DNA from: CAJQGY01 sp964523375
GTDB lineage: Bacteria > Pseudomonadota > Gammaproteobacteria > Magnimaribacterales > D2472
Direction of reading: 5' to 3'
Assembly (NCBI GenBank): GCA_964523375.1
Contig: CAZFYG010000016.1
Span: 1 to 23,109, forward strand
DNA: 23,109 bases
The notes beneath the pieces were generated by a model. The model had not been told where the DNA came from, did no database searches, and saw only the letters and a program-made list of their open reading frames with translations. Made by a program: the position numbers and the translations under genes. Shown in pieces: positions 1-7,777 of this stretch (position 1 is the first letter of the stretch; every line of letters begins with the position of its first letter).

Positions 1-7
1 CTACCGT

Positions 8-92
8 GCCCTATTGGCGGAATTGGTAGACGCGCGCGATTCAAAATCGCGTTCCTTCGGGAGTGCCTGTTCGACTCAGGCATGGGGCACCA
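8..92 (+). tRNA. tRNA-Leu, anticodon CAA
   Basis: Class II tRNA that folds completely by eye. The 7-bp acceptor stem pairs 8-14 with 82-88 (one G-U pair). The anticodon stem CGCGA/TCGCG encloses loop TTCAAAA, with anticodon CAA at 42-44, which reads UUG leucine codons. A long variable arm with a TTCG loop spans 52-64, and the T arm is GCCTG-TTCGACT-CAGGC at 65-81. The discriminator is A89 and the CCA at 90-92 is encoded. Only 7 bases precede it, so its promoter lies outside the window. No terminator follows: the opposing lipoprotein gene ends 2 nt later. Confidence 0.97.
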
Positions 93-94
93 TA

Positions 95-1918
95 TCAAAA
101 TGAGCAGTCAACATTGATCATTGAGAATAAGTAGTTTCTTACTGTATTTTCATCACTCCATGAATCAGAGGTAGACACAATATCAATACAACCTTTGCCA
201 TCTAAATCAATTGGAACACCCTTCATCAATCCTGAGGACGGGTTCCATTGAGAACTAGGCATTGGGCGATCAGGCAGCAAATACTCATTGGAAGCAAAGT
301 TACCTTGGCCATCATTAATTGCGATGTGTGCTCCTGATAATGAGTTTTCAAAATCTCTTGTTGAATGGATGATATCTATATCACCATCACCATCGATGTC
401 GCGTAAATATATATTACCCTCACCATGATGACCGCTGAAACGGGACTGATTAATAAAATTTGATGCCGTTTGGTCAACTAGTTCGCCTGTTTGATCGTTT
501 ATTAGTATTTGTATGTAAGCCCCATCGTAGTAGGGATCATCTCTAGTTATTGAAACAACAACATCATTGAAACCATCTCCGTTGAGGTCTCCTGATGCCG
601 CATGGTTATACTTGTTCCTATTAATATCAAAAGGGCCTTTTGGAAGTTCTAACTCCAACCATTCTTCAATATTGGAAGTGTCATTGCTAAGTAAGATGGT
701 TCCCTCTTCAGGCTGAGAATCGAACAAGGGCCTGTTATCAAAATTCCAAAAAAGAATATCATCAAAGCTATCATTATTTAAATCTGTAACCAAGCTACTC
801 ATTGGACTCATGCGATTTGTGTACCACTCATACCCTAGATAAGGATGGATTGAGAATTCTCCAAACCCATTATTCACATGCAGGAGGTTGCAGGCATAAA
901 TATCAAAATCACCGTCACCGTCAAAATCACCGGCACTTGCATCGTGAGCAAAACCACATTTCTGACCCTGGCCATTGTTCTGATCATCAATATTCTGGCT
1001 ACTATCCACCAGCCTCCCATTTTGATTGCTCAACATTAATAAATGAGGAGAAGGTGCAATGTAATCCTGGGTTGAATCTTCGAATCTAACTTGCTTACCC
1101 ATTGAGCCTGCAAAAATATCATCTATCCCATCTGAATTAAAATCCCTTACAGCCAATCTATAAGCAAATGGTTGTATGGGATAGGAATTATTTTCAAAAA
1201 TATTCATATCCTCATAAAGCCCGCCTTTCCCATCATTTAAGTAAATGTGAAGTGGGGCAAGGACTTTCTGAGACTCTTCGATTGTATGAGGAAATATTGC
1301 CCACATAACAACTAGGTCCTCGTACCCATCTCCATTAAAATCTCCAACTGCCATATTATGTGCGTCCTGACCAAAAAGCTGATTAAGATAAGTAGTACAG
1401 TCATCTGGTGTTGGGTAGCAGATAGTAGCAGAGTATCTTTCGTTGATGATTAGGCCACCAAACCCCAGATCTGCAGAATGATAATATGAGGTCTTTAGCT
1501 GGCTATTGTTATCTGGTATGGCTAAATATTTTGAGTCTGAGTGACTTACAAGAAGCTCAATATCCTTTTGTCCTGATGGGCAAGTGGATGTCGGTATGGA
1601 GCTTACTGAAAAGTTAAATAACTCTTGCTCCAGCAAAGTGATTGGTGCATTGAATGAGTACAAACTTCCGCTTGAGCTAGGCCAGTGAATATCTGAGCCT
1701 GATATAGAAAAACTACAATCCAAATAATTAGAGGTAATACTTAGCTCCAATCTATCATAAGAAGAAACTCTGCTGGGAAGTTCTGATATTGAGATTGAGA
1801 GATTTGGGGCTTGGGGTACTGAGGGTATTTCAGAACTACTGGATGAGCCCCCTCCACCACCTCCACAGGAAGAAATTACTAAAAAAACGATTGAGGCACG
1901 GATGTATTTCAGATTCAT
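95..1918 (-). CDS. Surface lipoprotein with seven FG-GAP/VCBS (integrin-like beta-propeller) repeats
   Basis: A 607-residue exported lipoprotein. The signal peptide ends in lipobox ISSC with Cys18, followed by a flexible Gly6-Ser5 tether, as seen in outer-membrane-anchored lipoproteins. Residues 40-160 are a Ser-rich region without a recognised domain. From about residue 190 there are seven FG-GAP-type calcium-binding cores of form D-x-[DN]-x-D/K-G near 193, 259, 331, 379, 444, 507 and 572 (for example GDFNGDGYEDL, GDFDGDGDFDI, RDIDGDGDIDI). Seven copies suggest one closed integrin-alpha-like propeller. Function is unknown; surface binding or adhesion is inference. No clear Shine-Dalgarno precedes the ATG. 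Sampled stretches are richer in G+C (241-300: 28/60; 961-1020: 29/60) than the core genes downstream (17/60 at 8401 and at 9001), which may mark an accessory gene. Confidence 0.9.
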   Translation of the reverse strand: MNLKYIRASIVFLVISSCGGGGGGSSSSSEIPSVPQAPNLSISISELPSRVSSYDRLELSITSNYLDCSFSISGSDIHWPSSSGSLYSFNAPITLLEQELFNFSVSSIPTSTCPSGQKDIELLVSHSDSKYLAIPDNNSQLKTSYYHSADLGFGGLIINERYSATICYPTPDDCTTYLNQLFGQDAHNMAVGDFNGDGYEDLVVMWAIFPHTIEESQKVLAPLHIYLNDGKGGLYEDMNIFENNSYPIQPFAYRLAVRDFNSDGIDDIFAGSMGKQVRFEDSTQDYIAPSPHLLMLSNQNGRLVDSSQNIDDQNNGQGQKCGFAHDASAGDFDGDGDFDIYACNLLHVNNGFGEFSIHPYLGYEWYTNRMSPMSSLVTDLNNDSFDDILFWNFDNRPLFDSQPEEGTILLSNDTSNIEEWLELELPKGPFDINRNKYNHAASGDLNGDGFNDVVVSITRDDPYYDGAYIQILINDQTGELVDQTASNFINQSRFSGHHGEGNIYLRDIDGDGDIDIIHSTRDFENSLSGAHIAINDGQGNFASNEYLLPDRPMPSSQWNPSSGLMKGVPIDLDGKGCIDIVSTSDSWSDENTVRNYLFSMINVDCSF

Positions 1919-1937
1919 AATACTTATATTAAAACAG

Positions 1938-1955
1938 TAACTATAAAAATAGTTA
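1938..1955. promoter_or_regulatory. Perfect inverted repeat in the divergent promoter region
   Basis: TAACTAT-AAAA-ATAGTTA, 7-bp arms around a 4-bp spacer, sits in the 102-bp AT-rich gap between the divergent lipoprotein and acyl-CoA dehydrogenase genes. It could be an operator serving either gene, but in DNA this AT-rich a chance repeat is quite possible. No clear -35/-10 pair could be assigned to either gene. Confidence 0.3.
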
Positions 1956-2020
1956 TTTTGATAACAATAAATATTATCGTAATATAAGACAATAATTAAA
2001 AATAAAAGACTGAGTAATTA

Positions 2021-3172
2021 ATGATTTTAAATAAAGAGCACCTTGCAATTCGCGATACTGTTAAAGCATTTATAGAAAAAGAAATAAACCCGCATACCAA
2101 TGAGTGGGAGAAAGAAGGAATATTTCCAGCTCATGAGCTCTTTAAAAAAATGGGTGATTTAGGCTTGCTCGGTATTTCAAAACCAACAGAGTTTGGGGGA
2201 ATGGGTCTGGACTACAGTTATCAGGTTGTTTTTTCTGAGGAGCTTGGATTAATCAGTAGTGGTGGCGTCTCTATGGCTATTGGAGTTCAAACAGACATGG
2301 CAACTCCTGCATTAGCAAAGTATGGGAGCGATGAACTCAGACAAGAATTTTTAGCACCTGCAATATCAGGCGACATGGTTTGCTCAATTGCTGTAAGTGA
2401 GCCCAGTGCAGGATCTGATGTTTCTGCTATAAAAACAACTGCTGTAAAGGATGGTGATGACTATATTATTAATGGTACAAAAATGTGGATTACCAATTCG
2501 ACCCAAGCAGACTTCATTTGCCTATTGGCAAACACATCTGACGAAAGTCCGCATAGCAATAAATCATTAATTGTTGTCCCTATGAACCTGCCAGGAATAT
2601 CCCTATCTGAGAGGTTTGATAAACTTGGAATGAGGTCATCTGATACTGCTCAGATATTTTTTGATGATGTGAGAGTGCCTCAGAGAAATCTAATCGGTGC
2701 AGAAGGAAAAGGTTTTAGATATCAGATGGAGCAGTTTCAGGAAGAAAGAATATTTGGTGCAGCGGGAGCTCTAAAAATGCTAGAGCAAGTTATTAAGGAC
2801 ACTATCGAATACACAAGCCAAAGGAAGGCATTTGGGAAATCAATTCTTGATAATCAGGTGGTTCATTTTAGGCTTGCTGAACTGCAAACAGAGGTAGAAC
2901 TGCTGAGGGCATTAGTTTATACAGCAACAGAAGAGTACATAAATGGTGAGGACGTGACCATGAAAGCCTCCATGATGAAACTAAAAGCAGGAAGACTCGG
3001 TAGAGAGGTGACTGATAGCTGTCTTCAATACTGGGGAGGAATGGGTTATATGTGGGATACTCCTGTTTCAAGGGCTTTCAGAGATGGAAGACTTACCTCT
3101 ATTGGGGGAGGTGCTGATGAAATTATGCTTGGCATTATTTCAAAGCATATGGGGACATCGCCAAGCAGGTAG
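2021..3172 (+). CDS. Acyl-CoA dehydrogenase
   Basis: FAD-dependent alpha,beta-dehydrogenation of an acyl-CoA, passing electrons to ETF; 383 residues is the normal family length. The N-terminal helical domain is followed by the FAD/substrate signature AVSEPSAGSD (about 124-133) and NGTKMWITN (151-159). The C-terminal domain carries YWGGMGYM (337-344). At the place where medium- and short-chain enzymes hold the catalytic Glu (YEGTS), this protein has IGGGADEIM (361-369), so that Glu is absent. Instead Glu242 precedes Arg243 in QEERI, the position used by isovaleryl-CoA and long-chain enzymes, which suggests a branched- or long-chain substrate (inference). It stands alone, convergent with the next gene with 5 bp between stops; no ETF or thiolase gene is nearby. 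The Shine-Dalgarno is weak. Confidence 0.95.
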   Translation: MILNKEHLAIRDTVKAFIEKEINPHTNEWEKEGIFPAHELFKKMGDLGLLGISKPTEFGGMGLDYSYQVVFSEELGLISSGGVSMAIGVQTDMATPALAKYGSDELRQEFLAPAISGDMVCSIAVSEPSAGSDVSAIKTTAVKDGDDYIINGTKMWITNSTQADFICLLANTSDESPHSNKSLIVVPMNLPGISLSERFDKLGMRSSDTAQIFFDDVRVPQRNLIGAEGKGFRYQMEQFQEERIFGAAGALKMLEQVIKDTIEYTSQRKAFGKSILDNQVVHFRLAELQTEVELLRALVYTATEEYINGEDVTMKASMMKLKAGRLGREVTDSCLQYWGGMGYMWDTPVSRAFRDGRLTSIGGGADEIMLGIISKHMGTSPSR

Positions 3173-3177
3173 CTTTT

Positions 3178-3456
3178 TTAACTTCCAAACCTTAATAGAT
3201 TTTTTGCCATTTTTTTTGAAAATCTTTTGAAGATTTTTAAAGCTTTTTTTATGTCTTTTTCAGTTTCATTTTCTGCAAGTGAATATCCATCCCAGTAAAT
3301 AATACTGTACTGTCCATCTTCCTCTATCAAGTCTATAGAGGCAGCATCTGAATTAGTTTCGTCATTGTGTTTTATATGAACTGAATTCTCAGTTAAATCT
3401 ATGAATGTATTTGGAACCTCTGCAAATATAGATTTGAAAAGGTTTTCAATGGCCAT
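3178..3456 (-). CDS. Small protein of unknown function
   Basis: I do not recognise this 92-residue protein. It has no signal peptide or membrane segment. The middle is acidic (for example DLIEEDGQYSIIYWDGY) and the C-terminus is a lysine-rich helix (KDIKKALKIFKRFSKKMAKNLL). The ATG at 3456 is preferred because it lies 4 nt after the stop of the DUF2805 gene, consistent with coupled translation. In-frame ATGs at 3486 and 3531 would overlap that gene by 26 and 71 bp and have no better ribosome site. It is the last gene of the long minus-strand cluster. Confidence 0.6.
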   Translation of the reverse strand: MAIENLFKSIFAEVPNTFIDLTENSVHIKHNDETNSDAASIDLIEEDGQYSIIYWDGYSLAENETEKDIKKALKIFKRFSKKMAKNLLRFGS

Positions 3457-3460
3457 ATGA

Positions 3461-3724
3461 TTACTTTTTATACTTGTGTTGATCATAAGAGTGATGTCTG
3501 CCCTCAACGCCAAATGTTCTAAGGCCAACATGCTTTGTTTTTCTTCCCCTAGCCCTCTTTCTCCAAAGTGTATAACTATTTTTTTTTAAATTATCCCTCA
3601 TGAGATCCTCAACTTGATTTTGATTCAAGCCATAAGATGCCTCTATTGCATCAAAAGGGGTTCTGTCTTCCCATGCCATTTCAATTATTCTTGAAATATC
3701 TACCTCGGTAAGATCTTCTTTCAT
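3461..3724 (-). CDS. DUF2805 / TIGR03643 family protein
   Basis: An 87-residue protein matching the short TIGR03643 (DUF2805) family, which is common in marine bacteria and has no established function. Diagnostic stretches are IIEMAWEDRTPFDAIEASYG (about 13-32) and LWRKRARGRKTKHVGLR (about 53-69). The N-terminal half reads like a helix-turn-helix, followed by a strongly basic tail, so nucleic-acid binding is plausible but is inference. The ATG lies 3 nt after the stop of the upstream small coiled-coil gene and has no Shine-Dalgarno, so translation is probably coupled. Confidence 0.85.
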   Translation of the reverse strand: MKEDLTEVDISRIIEMAWEDRTPFDAIEASYGLNQNQVEDLMRDNLKKNSYTLWRKRARGRKTKHVGLRTFGVEGRHHSYDQHKYKK

Positions 3725-3727
3725 AAA

Positions 3728-3892
3728 CTATTTGAGTCTTTTAACCTCAGCCTCTAGCTCCGCAACTCTTCTTTTAAGAGGTTCAATATCTTCTTTTTTA
3801 ACAAAACCTGATTCTTTCATGAACTTTTCTAATGCAGGTTTCATCATTTTTTCCATATTCTTCATGTCTTTCATCATTCCAAATGGATTCAT
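3728..3892 (-). CDS. Small coiled-coil protein, UbiK/BMFP- or phasin-like
   Basis: A 54-residue gene too short for many gene finders. The start is well supported: AAAGGAG at 3899-3905 lies 6 nt before the ATG and overlaps the rsmJ stop. The protein begins MNPFGMMKDMKNMEKMMKPA, a Met/Lys-rich amphipathic helix, and ends in KEDIEPLKRRVAELEAEVKR, a clear leucine-heptad coiled coil. An amphipathic helix followed by a short coiled coil resembles UbiK/BMFP (ubiquinone biosynthesis accessory factor) and the ends of phasin-like granule proteins, but it is shorter than both. The gene call is firm; the family assignment is tentative. Confidence 0.72.
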   Translation of the reverse strand: MNPFGMMKDMKNMEKMMKPALEKFMKESGFVKKEDIEPLKRRVAELEAEVKRLK

Positions 3893-3903
3893 ACTTATCT
3901 CCT

Positions 3904-4635
3904 TTAAATATATATATCAAATCTAGTTGATTTGCCCTTAATCTGATAGTTTATTTTATTACAAATTAGAGGTGCTTTTACAGGCCTCTTTAAAATTATC
4001 TTCTTATGTGTACTTGCTCTAAACTCATTAAATATTTGATCACCAATATCTTTTATAGATTCAAGCTCTATTGCCGCCCTTAGAAGAGCAACATCACCAG
4101 ATCTTTTTGATGACTTCGAAGTTTGAGGATAAAGAGGATCTAGATAGACCAAATCAGATTTGGTATGAGATTTATAAATTTCTGCTGAATTTCCATGAAC
4201 TAACTTAAGGTTTTTTAAAAACGGTAGTTCATTTTCTGCTCTCTTACATGCGTCTTTAATTAATAAGTAAATAATTTTACTTTGTTCGCATGCTATAACT
4301 TTGTGTCCGAGAGATAAAAAAATCATTGAGTCGCCTAACATTCCTGCAGTACCATCAAAGATTGTTAAGCTTTCTGAAGTTTTTCCTATAGCTTTTTTTA
4401 ACTGGTTCTCATGCTCCGGTCTTTTAAGCCTCCAGCCCATTGCGCCCTTTAAAAAATCAACTCTTAGCTCTCTTTTGCCTTCTGAGGTGTGGGAATTAAA
4501 AGACAGCCCATTTTTATTCAAGTGCAGATAGCTATTTGTTTTAGGTATATTTTTTATGGTAAATGAATTAAGAAATTTAGAAATTGTTCCTGCTTCCGGC
4601 AAGTATTCATCAAATGCAAGGACGGGGCAATCCAT
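3904..4635 (-). CDS. rsmJ: 16S rRNA (guanine-1516-N2)-methyltransferase RsmJ
   Basis: SAM-dependent methylation of G1516 of 16S rRNA in the small subunit. The 243-residue protein has the Rossmann motif I FDGTAGMLGDS at 93-103 (family form DATAGLGRD), an acidic SAM-ribose residue at E117 in IACEQ, and the catalytic-type motif YLDPLYP at 164-170. The motif FLKGAMGWRLKR just ahead of the Rossmann domain is also typical of RsmJ (YhiQ, DUF548). The start ATG shares its A with the uppP stop (TAATG), so translation is coupled. Confidence 0.93.
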   Translation of the reverse strand: MDCPVLAFDEYLPEAGTISKFLNSFTIKNIPKTNSYLHLNKNGLSFNSHTSEGKRELRVDFLKGAMGWRLKRPEHENQLKKAIGKTSESLTIFDGTAGMLGDSMIFLSLGHKVIACEQSKIIYLLIKDACKRAENELPFLKNLKLVHGNSAEIYKSHTKSDLVYLDPLYPQTSKSSKRSGDVALLRAAIELESIKDIGDQIFNEFRASTHKKIILKRPVKAPLICNKINYQIKGKSTRFDIYI

Positions 4636-5426
4636 TAAATAATCACAAGAATCAAGCCAAGGGCCAATCTATATATGACAAATGGTGCAACGCCTATTTT
4701 CTCAACAAATAATAAGAAGTATTTAATGGTAAGAAAAGCAAAAATAGAAGAAATAATAAAACCTAAAATCAGATGCAGCAGATTAATACTTAGAGATGTT
4801 GAGGCAATATCAATAGTTAAAAAAACTAAGGCGCCCAGTATTGTTGGGATGCCAAGTAGAAAAGAAAATTTTGATGCCTCTTTCATACTTAAACCAATCA
4901 ACAATCCTGCAGTCATTGCAGTTCCAGATCTTGATGCGCCTGGGATGAGTGCAAATATTTGAAAGAGACCAATAAAAACTGCAGCTACTATTGTTAATTG
5001 CATGATGCTTTTGTTCTTTGGGCTAATTTTGTATGCAAAATAAAGAATGAATGCAAAAATTATATTCATAGCAGCAATGCTATTCAGAGTAAAAAGTCTT
5101 TGCTGAATGATATCTGATGAAGCTAAACCAGCAACTACAATTGGCAGTGTGGCTACAATTAAAAGTACTGCCAAGCTTCTGTCAGCAGCATAGTCGCTGC
5201 TCAAAGTAAAAAATGATTTGATCATTCGCATTAGTTCATCTTTAAAATAAATAATCACTGCAACAAGTGTTCCTGCGTGCGTGGCTATATCAAAACTAAG
5301 ACCCAAATCTTTTGTTCCAAATAGTAAATTTGGTAATAGCAAATGTGCTGAACTTGATATAGGAAGGAATTCAGTAAGGCCCTGAATAAGGCTTAAAAAA
5401 ACAACTAGGACTATCTCACTGATCAT
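4635..5426 (-). CDS. uppP: Undecaprenyl-diphosphate phosphatase UppP (BacA)
   Basis: Integral inner-membrane enzyme that dephosphorylates undecaprenyl diphosphate to recycle the lipid carrier for peptidoglycan and other surface glycans. The 263-residue length and multi-span hydrophobic profile fit the family. Both signatures are present: QGLTEFLPISSSAHL at 15-29 (with Ala where Gly is usual before His) and PGASRSG at 162-168, holding the phosphate-binding Arg. The gene overlaps the end of tsaB by 11 bp and has no obvious Shine-Dalgarno, so it probably depends on translation of tsaB. Confidence 0.96.
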   Translation of the reverse strand: MISEIVLVVFLSLIQGLTEFLPISSSAHLLLPNLLFGTKDLGLSFDIATHAGTLVAVIIYFKDELMRMIKSFFTLSSDYAADRSLAVLLIVATLPIVVAGLASSDIIQQRLFTLNSIAAMNIIFAFILYFAYKISPKNKSIMQLTIVAAVFIGLFQIFALIPGASRSGTAMTAGLLIGLSMKEASKFSFLLGIPTILGALVFLTIDIASTSLSINLLHLILGFIISSIFAFLTIKYFLLFVEKIGVAPFVIYRLALGLILVII

Positions 5427-6069
5427 TTAATTTCTTGTAGCTTGTATCTTTTAAGTACACTGGATTTGCATCATCAGGGTTATACTCTTCTTTTTCTGAG
5501 TATCTAGCCATCGCTAGTTCTATTATCGTTGAAGCATCAGAGGTTTTTTGTTTGATATCAGATAGGTTTGCCCAACCATTACCGACAAAAGTATCGCCCT
5601 GCTTACTTGTAAAAATTGAATCGAGATCATTTCGAGCCAAAATAGCCTCGTTTTTTAAAGGTACTAACAGGCTATTTTTTAATTCATAGGGGCAATAATA
5701 TATTTCAGAATCAATATCAGATGATATTGCGCTATGAATAATAGAGTCATTTTTATGAAAAAGAGAATGTCCGTAAGCTATACACTCTAAGTTTGAAAGA
5801 GGCATTAGTGGCTTTTGATGAACGAGTGCGATAGCTTTTAGAAAAGTTGCAACACTTCTTATTGAGGTATATGAACCCGGCCCTTGCCCAAAAGTGAATA
5901 GATCAAAATTTTGCAAGTCATCGCTAGAAATACTAATTTTTTCTAAAAGACTCTGCCAATCTGGCCTGTCCTTCCGGTTATGGTGAATGCTTAGCGACAA
6001 AAGATCATCCCCTATTTTAGATGCTACCGAAGTTTTATTTCCAGTTGAATCAATTGCAAGGATATTCAT
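5416..6069 (-). CDS. tsaB: tRNA t6A37 biosynthesis protein TsaB
   Basis: Partner of TsaD in forming N6-threonylcarbamoyladenosine at position 37 of ANN-decoding tRNAs. The 217-residue protein has the ASKHA-fold start MNILAIDST and the TsaB signature GQGPGSYTSIRS at 61-72 (GPGSFTGLR in E. coli). It lacks the metal-binding His pair of TsaD, which separates it from that paralogue. Its ATG directly follows the adk stop (TAGATG). The C-terminal third is divergent, which is usual for TsaB. Confidence 0.92.
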   Translation of the reverse strand: MNILAIDSTGNKTSVASKIGDDLLSLSIHHNRKDRPDWQSLLEKISISSDDLQNFDLFTFGQGPGSYTSIRSVATFLKAIALVHQKPLMPLSNLECIAYGHSLFHKNDSIIHSAISSDIDSEIYYCPYELKNSLLVPLKNEAILARNDLDSIFTSKQGDTFVGNGWANLSDIKQKTSDASTIIELAMARYSEKEEYNPDDANPVYLKDTSYKKLNDQ

Positions 6070-6714
6070 CTATATGCTTTCTTTTATATCCTCAAAAACC
6101 TCTTGGACGCCTTTGGTTCCGTCTACTGAAAAATAGTTGAGAGCCGTTTTATTAGCAATGTCTGAATAGAAATTTGTTAACGGTTTAGTTTGTTCATGAT
6201 AAACACTAAGCCTTTTTAAAACTGTTTCAGGCTTATCGTCTTCTCTTTGGATAAGTTCCTCGCCTGAAATATCATCAAGGCCATCTTTAATGGGTGGATT
6301 AAAACTTACATGATAATTTCTGCCAGATGCTGGGTGCACTCTCCTACCAGACATCCTTTCAACAATCACTTCGTCTTTAACAAGGATTTCTATAACATGG
6401 GAAAAGCTCACTCCCATCTCATCAAGTATTTGTGCCTGACCCAAGGTCCTTGGAACGCCATCAAAGAGAGACCCATTAGCGCAGTCTGGCATTTTCAGCC
6501 TGTCTTCAATTAAAGAGCCGATGATATCATCAGAGACAAGGCCGCCCGAATCTAAGATGCTTGAAACCTGTTTGCCTAAATCTGATCCTGAAGCAACTGC
6601 CTCCCTGAGCATGTCACCAGTACTTAACTTAGGAATTTTATAGAGGTCGCATACTAAATCTGCTTGCGTCCCCTTACCAGCCCCTGGAGGGCCTAATAGA
6701 ATTATATTTTTCAT
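6070..6714 (-). CDS. adk: Adenylate kinase
   Basis: Interconverts ATP + AMP and 2 ADP; cytosolic and essential. 214 residues, the same as the E. coli enzyme. The P-loop GPPGAGKGT is at 8-16. The AMP-binding segment STGDMLR follows at about 31-37. LFDGVPRT has Val in place of the usual Phe. The long LID (GRRVHPASGRNYH through REDDKPETV) lacks the four zinc cysteines, as in E. coli. It overlaps acpS by 4 nt (ATGA). Its place in this cluster next to tsaB differs from the E. coli arrangement. Confidence 0.98.
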   Translation of the reverse strand: MKNIILLGPPGAGKGTQADLVCDLYKIPKLSTGDMLREAVASGSDLGKQVSSILDSGGLVSDDIIGSLIEDRLKMPDCANGSLFDGVPRTLGQAQILDEMGVSFSHVIEILVKDEVIVERMSGRRVHPASGRNYHVSFNPPIKDGLDDISGEELIQREDDKPETVLKRLSVYHEQTKPLTNFYSDIANKTALNYFSVDGTKGVQEVFEDIKESI

Positions 6715-7088
6715 GTTTCTAATATAGCAAATGCTACTACATAATTTTTTTCGTCTGCAAGACTAACATGGGTTTTCGAAATACCCAAATTATTCATCTT
6801 GATCTCTAGGTCATTATTTGCAATGAAGATAGGCTTCCCTAAATCATCTCTTAGAATTGTCATATTAGGTAAAGTAACCTCATTCCTTACTCCGGTACCA
6901 AGTGCTTTTGATATCGCCTCTTTCATACAAAATTGTTTTGCTAAGTATCTAGGTTTTTTTAATCCCTCAAGCCCTCCAAATAAAACAAGCTCATCAATAC
7001 TTAGACACTTTTTTGCAAAAGATTCTAAGGATCGCATCTCATCAAATCTTGAAATTTTTACAATATCCGTTCCTATCCCAAATATCAC
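6711..7088 (-). CDS. acpS: Holo-[acyl-carrier-protein] synthase AcpS
   Basis: Transfers 4'-phosphopantetheine from CoA to apo-ACP, activating fatty-acid synthesis. The 125-residue protein has both family motifs: GIGTDIV at 4-10 with Asp8, and FCMKEAISKALGTG with Glu57, the two magnesium ligands. It ends in HVSLADEKNYVVAFAIL. The start is GTG, overlapping the recO stop as GTGA. In E. coli pdxJ lies between recO and acpS; here it is missing and the two genes overlap directly. Confidence 0.95.
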   Translation of the reverse strand: MIFGIGTDIVKISRFDEMRSLESFAKKCLSIDELVLFGGLEGLKKPRYLAKQFCMKEAISKALGTGVRNEVTLPNMTILRDDLGKPIFIANNDLEIKMNNLGISKTHVSLADEKNYVVAFAILET

Positions 7089-7777
7089 TGAGCCAGCCTC
7101 CTAAATATATCCCTGCTTGCCAGCTCCCTTCCATCAAGACAAAGCAGAATAGCTTCTTTTGTAATTCTCTTCAGCGAGCCTCTTGGGACTTGATCAAGAT
7201 TTCTGTCTCTTATATCAAAAATTTCTTTACCTGAGAGCTCGCCTTTATCAGACTTTCTAAAACCTCTTTCTGAAATAAATCTATATTGTGATTCTTTTCT
7301 TATTGGATCAGCATTATCAATATCAGATTCAAAATCTATTCCATACCCAAGCATTTCAAGCATGTCTAATTCAAATGACCTCAGTGAAAGCTCAAGATCA
7401 TCATGTTTAACTTTTTCTAAAAATTCCTCATATAAATCGAAAAGCTCCTCATGGATTGCATTTTTAGGAAGCAATTTACTTAGCAACTCATTAATGTACA
7501 AAAGGCTGTAGCTAGTTTTTGAAAGGTTATCAACTGATAGGGAAAAATCTCTATCAATGCTAGTTAGGGTTTTAAGCTCTGATCTTCCAGAACAAGTAAT
7601 CTTCAATTTACAAAAAGGTGATAAATAACCAAAAAACTTTGATTTAGGCTTTTTTGCGCCTCTAGCAATTATTGAAATTTTACCAAATGATTTGGTGAAA
7701 ACATCAGCTATTACAGAAGTTTCGCCGTAAGATCTCTGATGTAGAAGGAAGCACTCATCCCAGTCGCTAGGATTCAT
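7085..7777 (-). CDS. recO: DNA repair protein RecO
   Basis: RecFOR recombination mediator that anneals strands and loads RecA onto SSB-coated DNA. Starting at ATG 7777 gives 230 residues beginning MNPSDWDECFLLHQRSYGET, which matches the RecO N-terminal OB-fold (FVLHxRPYxETS in relatives). The frame stays open upstream to 7873, but that would add 32 residues inside era without homology, so I reject it. The OB-fold covers about 1-80 and a helical domain follows. There are no zinc-finger cysteines, as in E. coli RecO. It overlaps the end of era by 11 bp. Confidence 0.92.
   Translation of the reverse strand: MNPSDWDECFLLHQRSYGETSVIADVFTKSFGKISIIARGAKKPKSKFFGYLSPFCKLKITCSGRSELKTLTSIDRDFSLSVDNLSKTSYSLLYINELLSKLLPKNAIHEELFDLYEEFLEKVKHDDLELSLRSFELDMLEMLGYGIDFESDIDNADPIRKESQYRFISERGFRKSDKGELSGKEIFDIRDRNLDQVPRGSLKRITKEAILLCLDGRELASRDIFRRLAQ

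Noticed and set aside
895..935. CRISPR-like or tandem repeat (accgtcaccgtc)
   Set aside because: It encodes one DGDGD calcium loop of the lipoprotein; no regular spacers or copies.
802..1089. Plus-strand 95-codon frame with many His residues
   Set aside because: It is antisense to the FG-GAP repeats; the His-rich composition comes from the repeated Asp/Gly codons on the other strand.
8..1918. Genomic island inserted at tRNA-Leu
   Set aside because: No integrase, no direct repeat of the tRNA 3' end and only one candidate gene; kept only as a possibility in the findings.
3732..3926. Plus-strand 64-codon frame
   Set aside because: It is the complement of the small coiled-coil gene, which has a strong Shine-Dalgarno and a heptad pattern.
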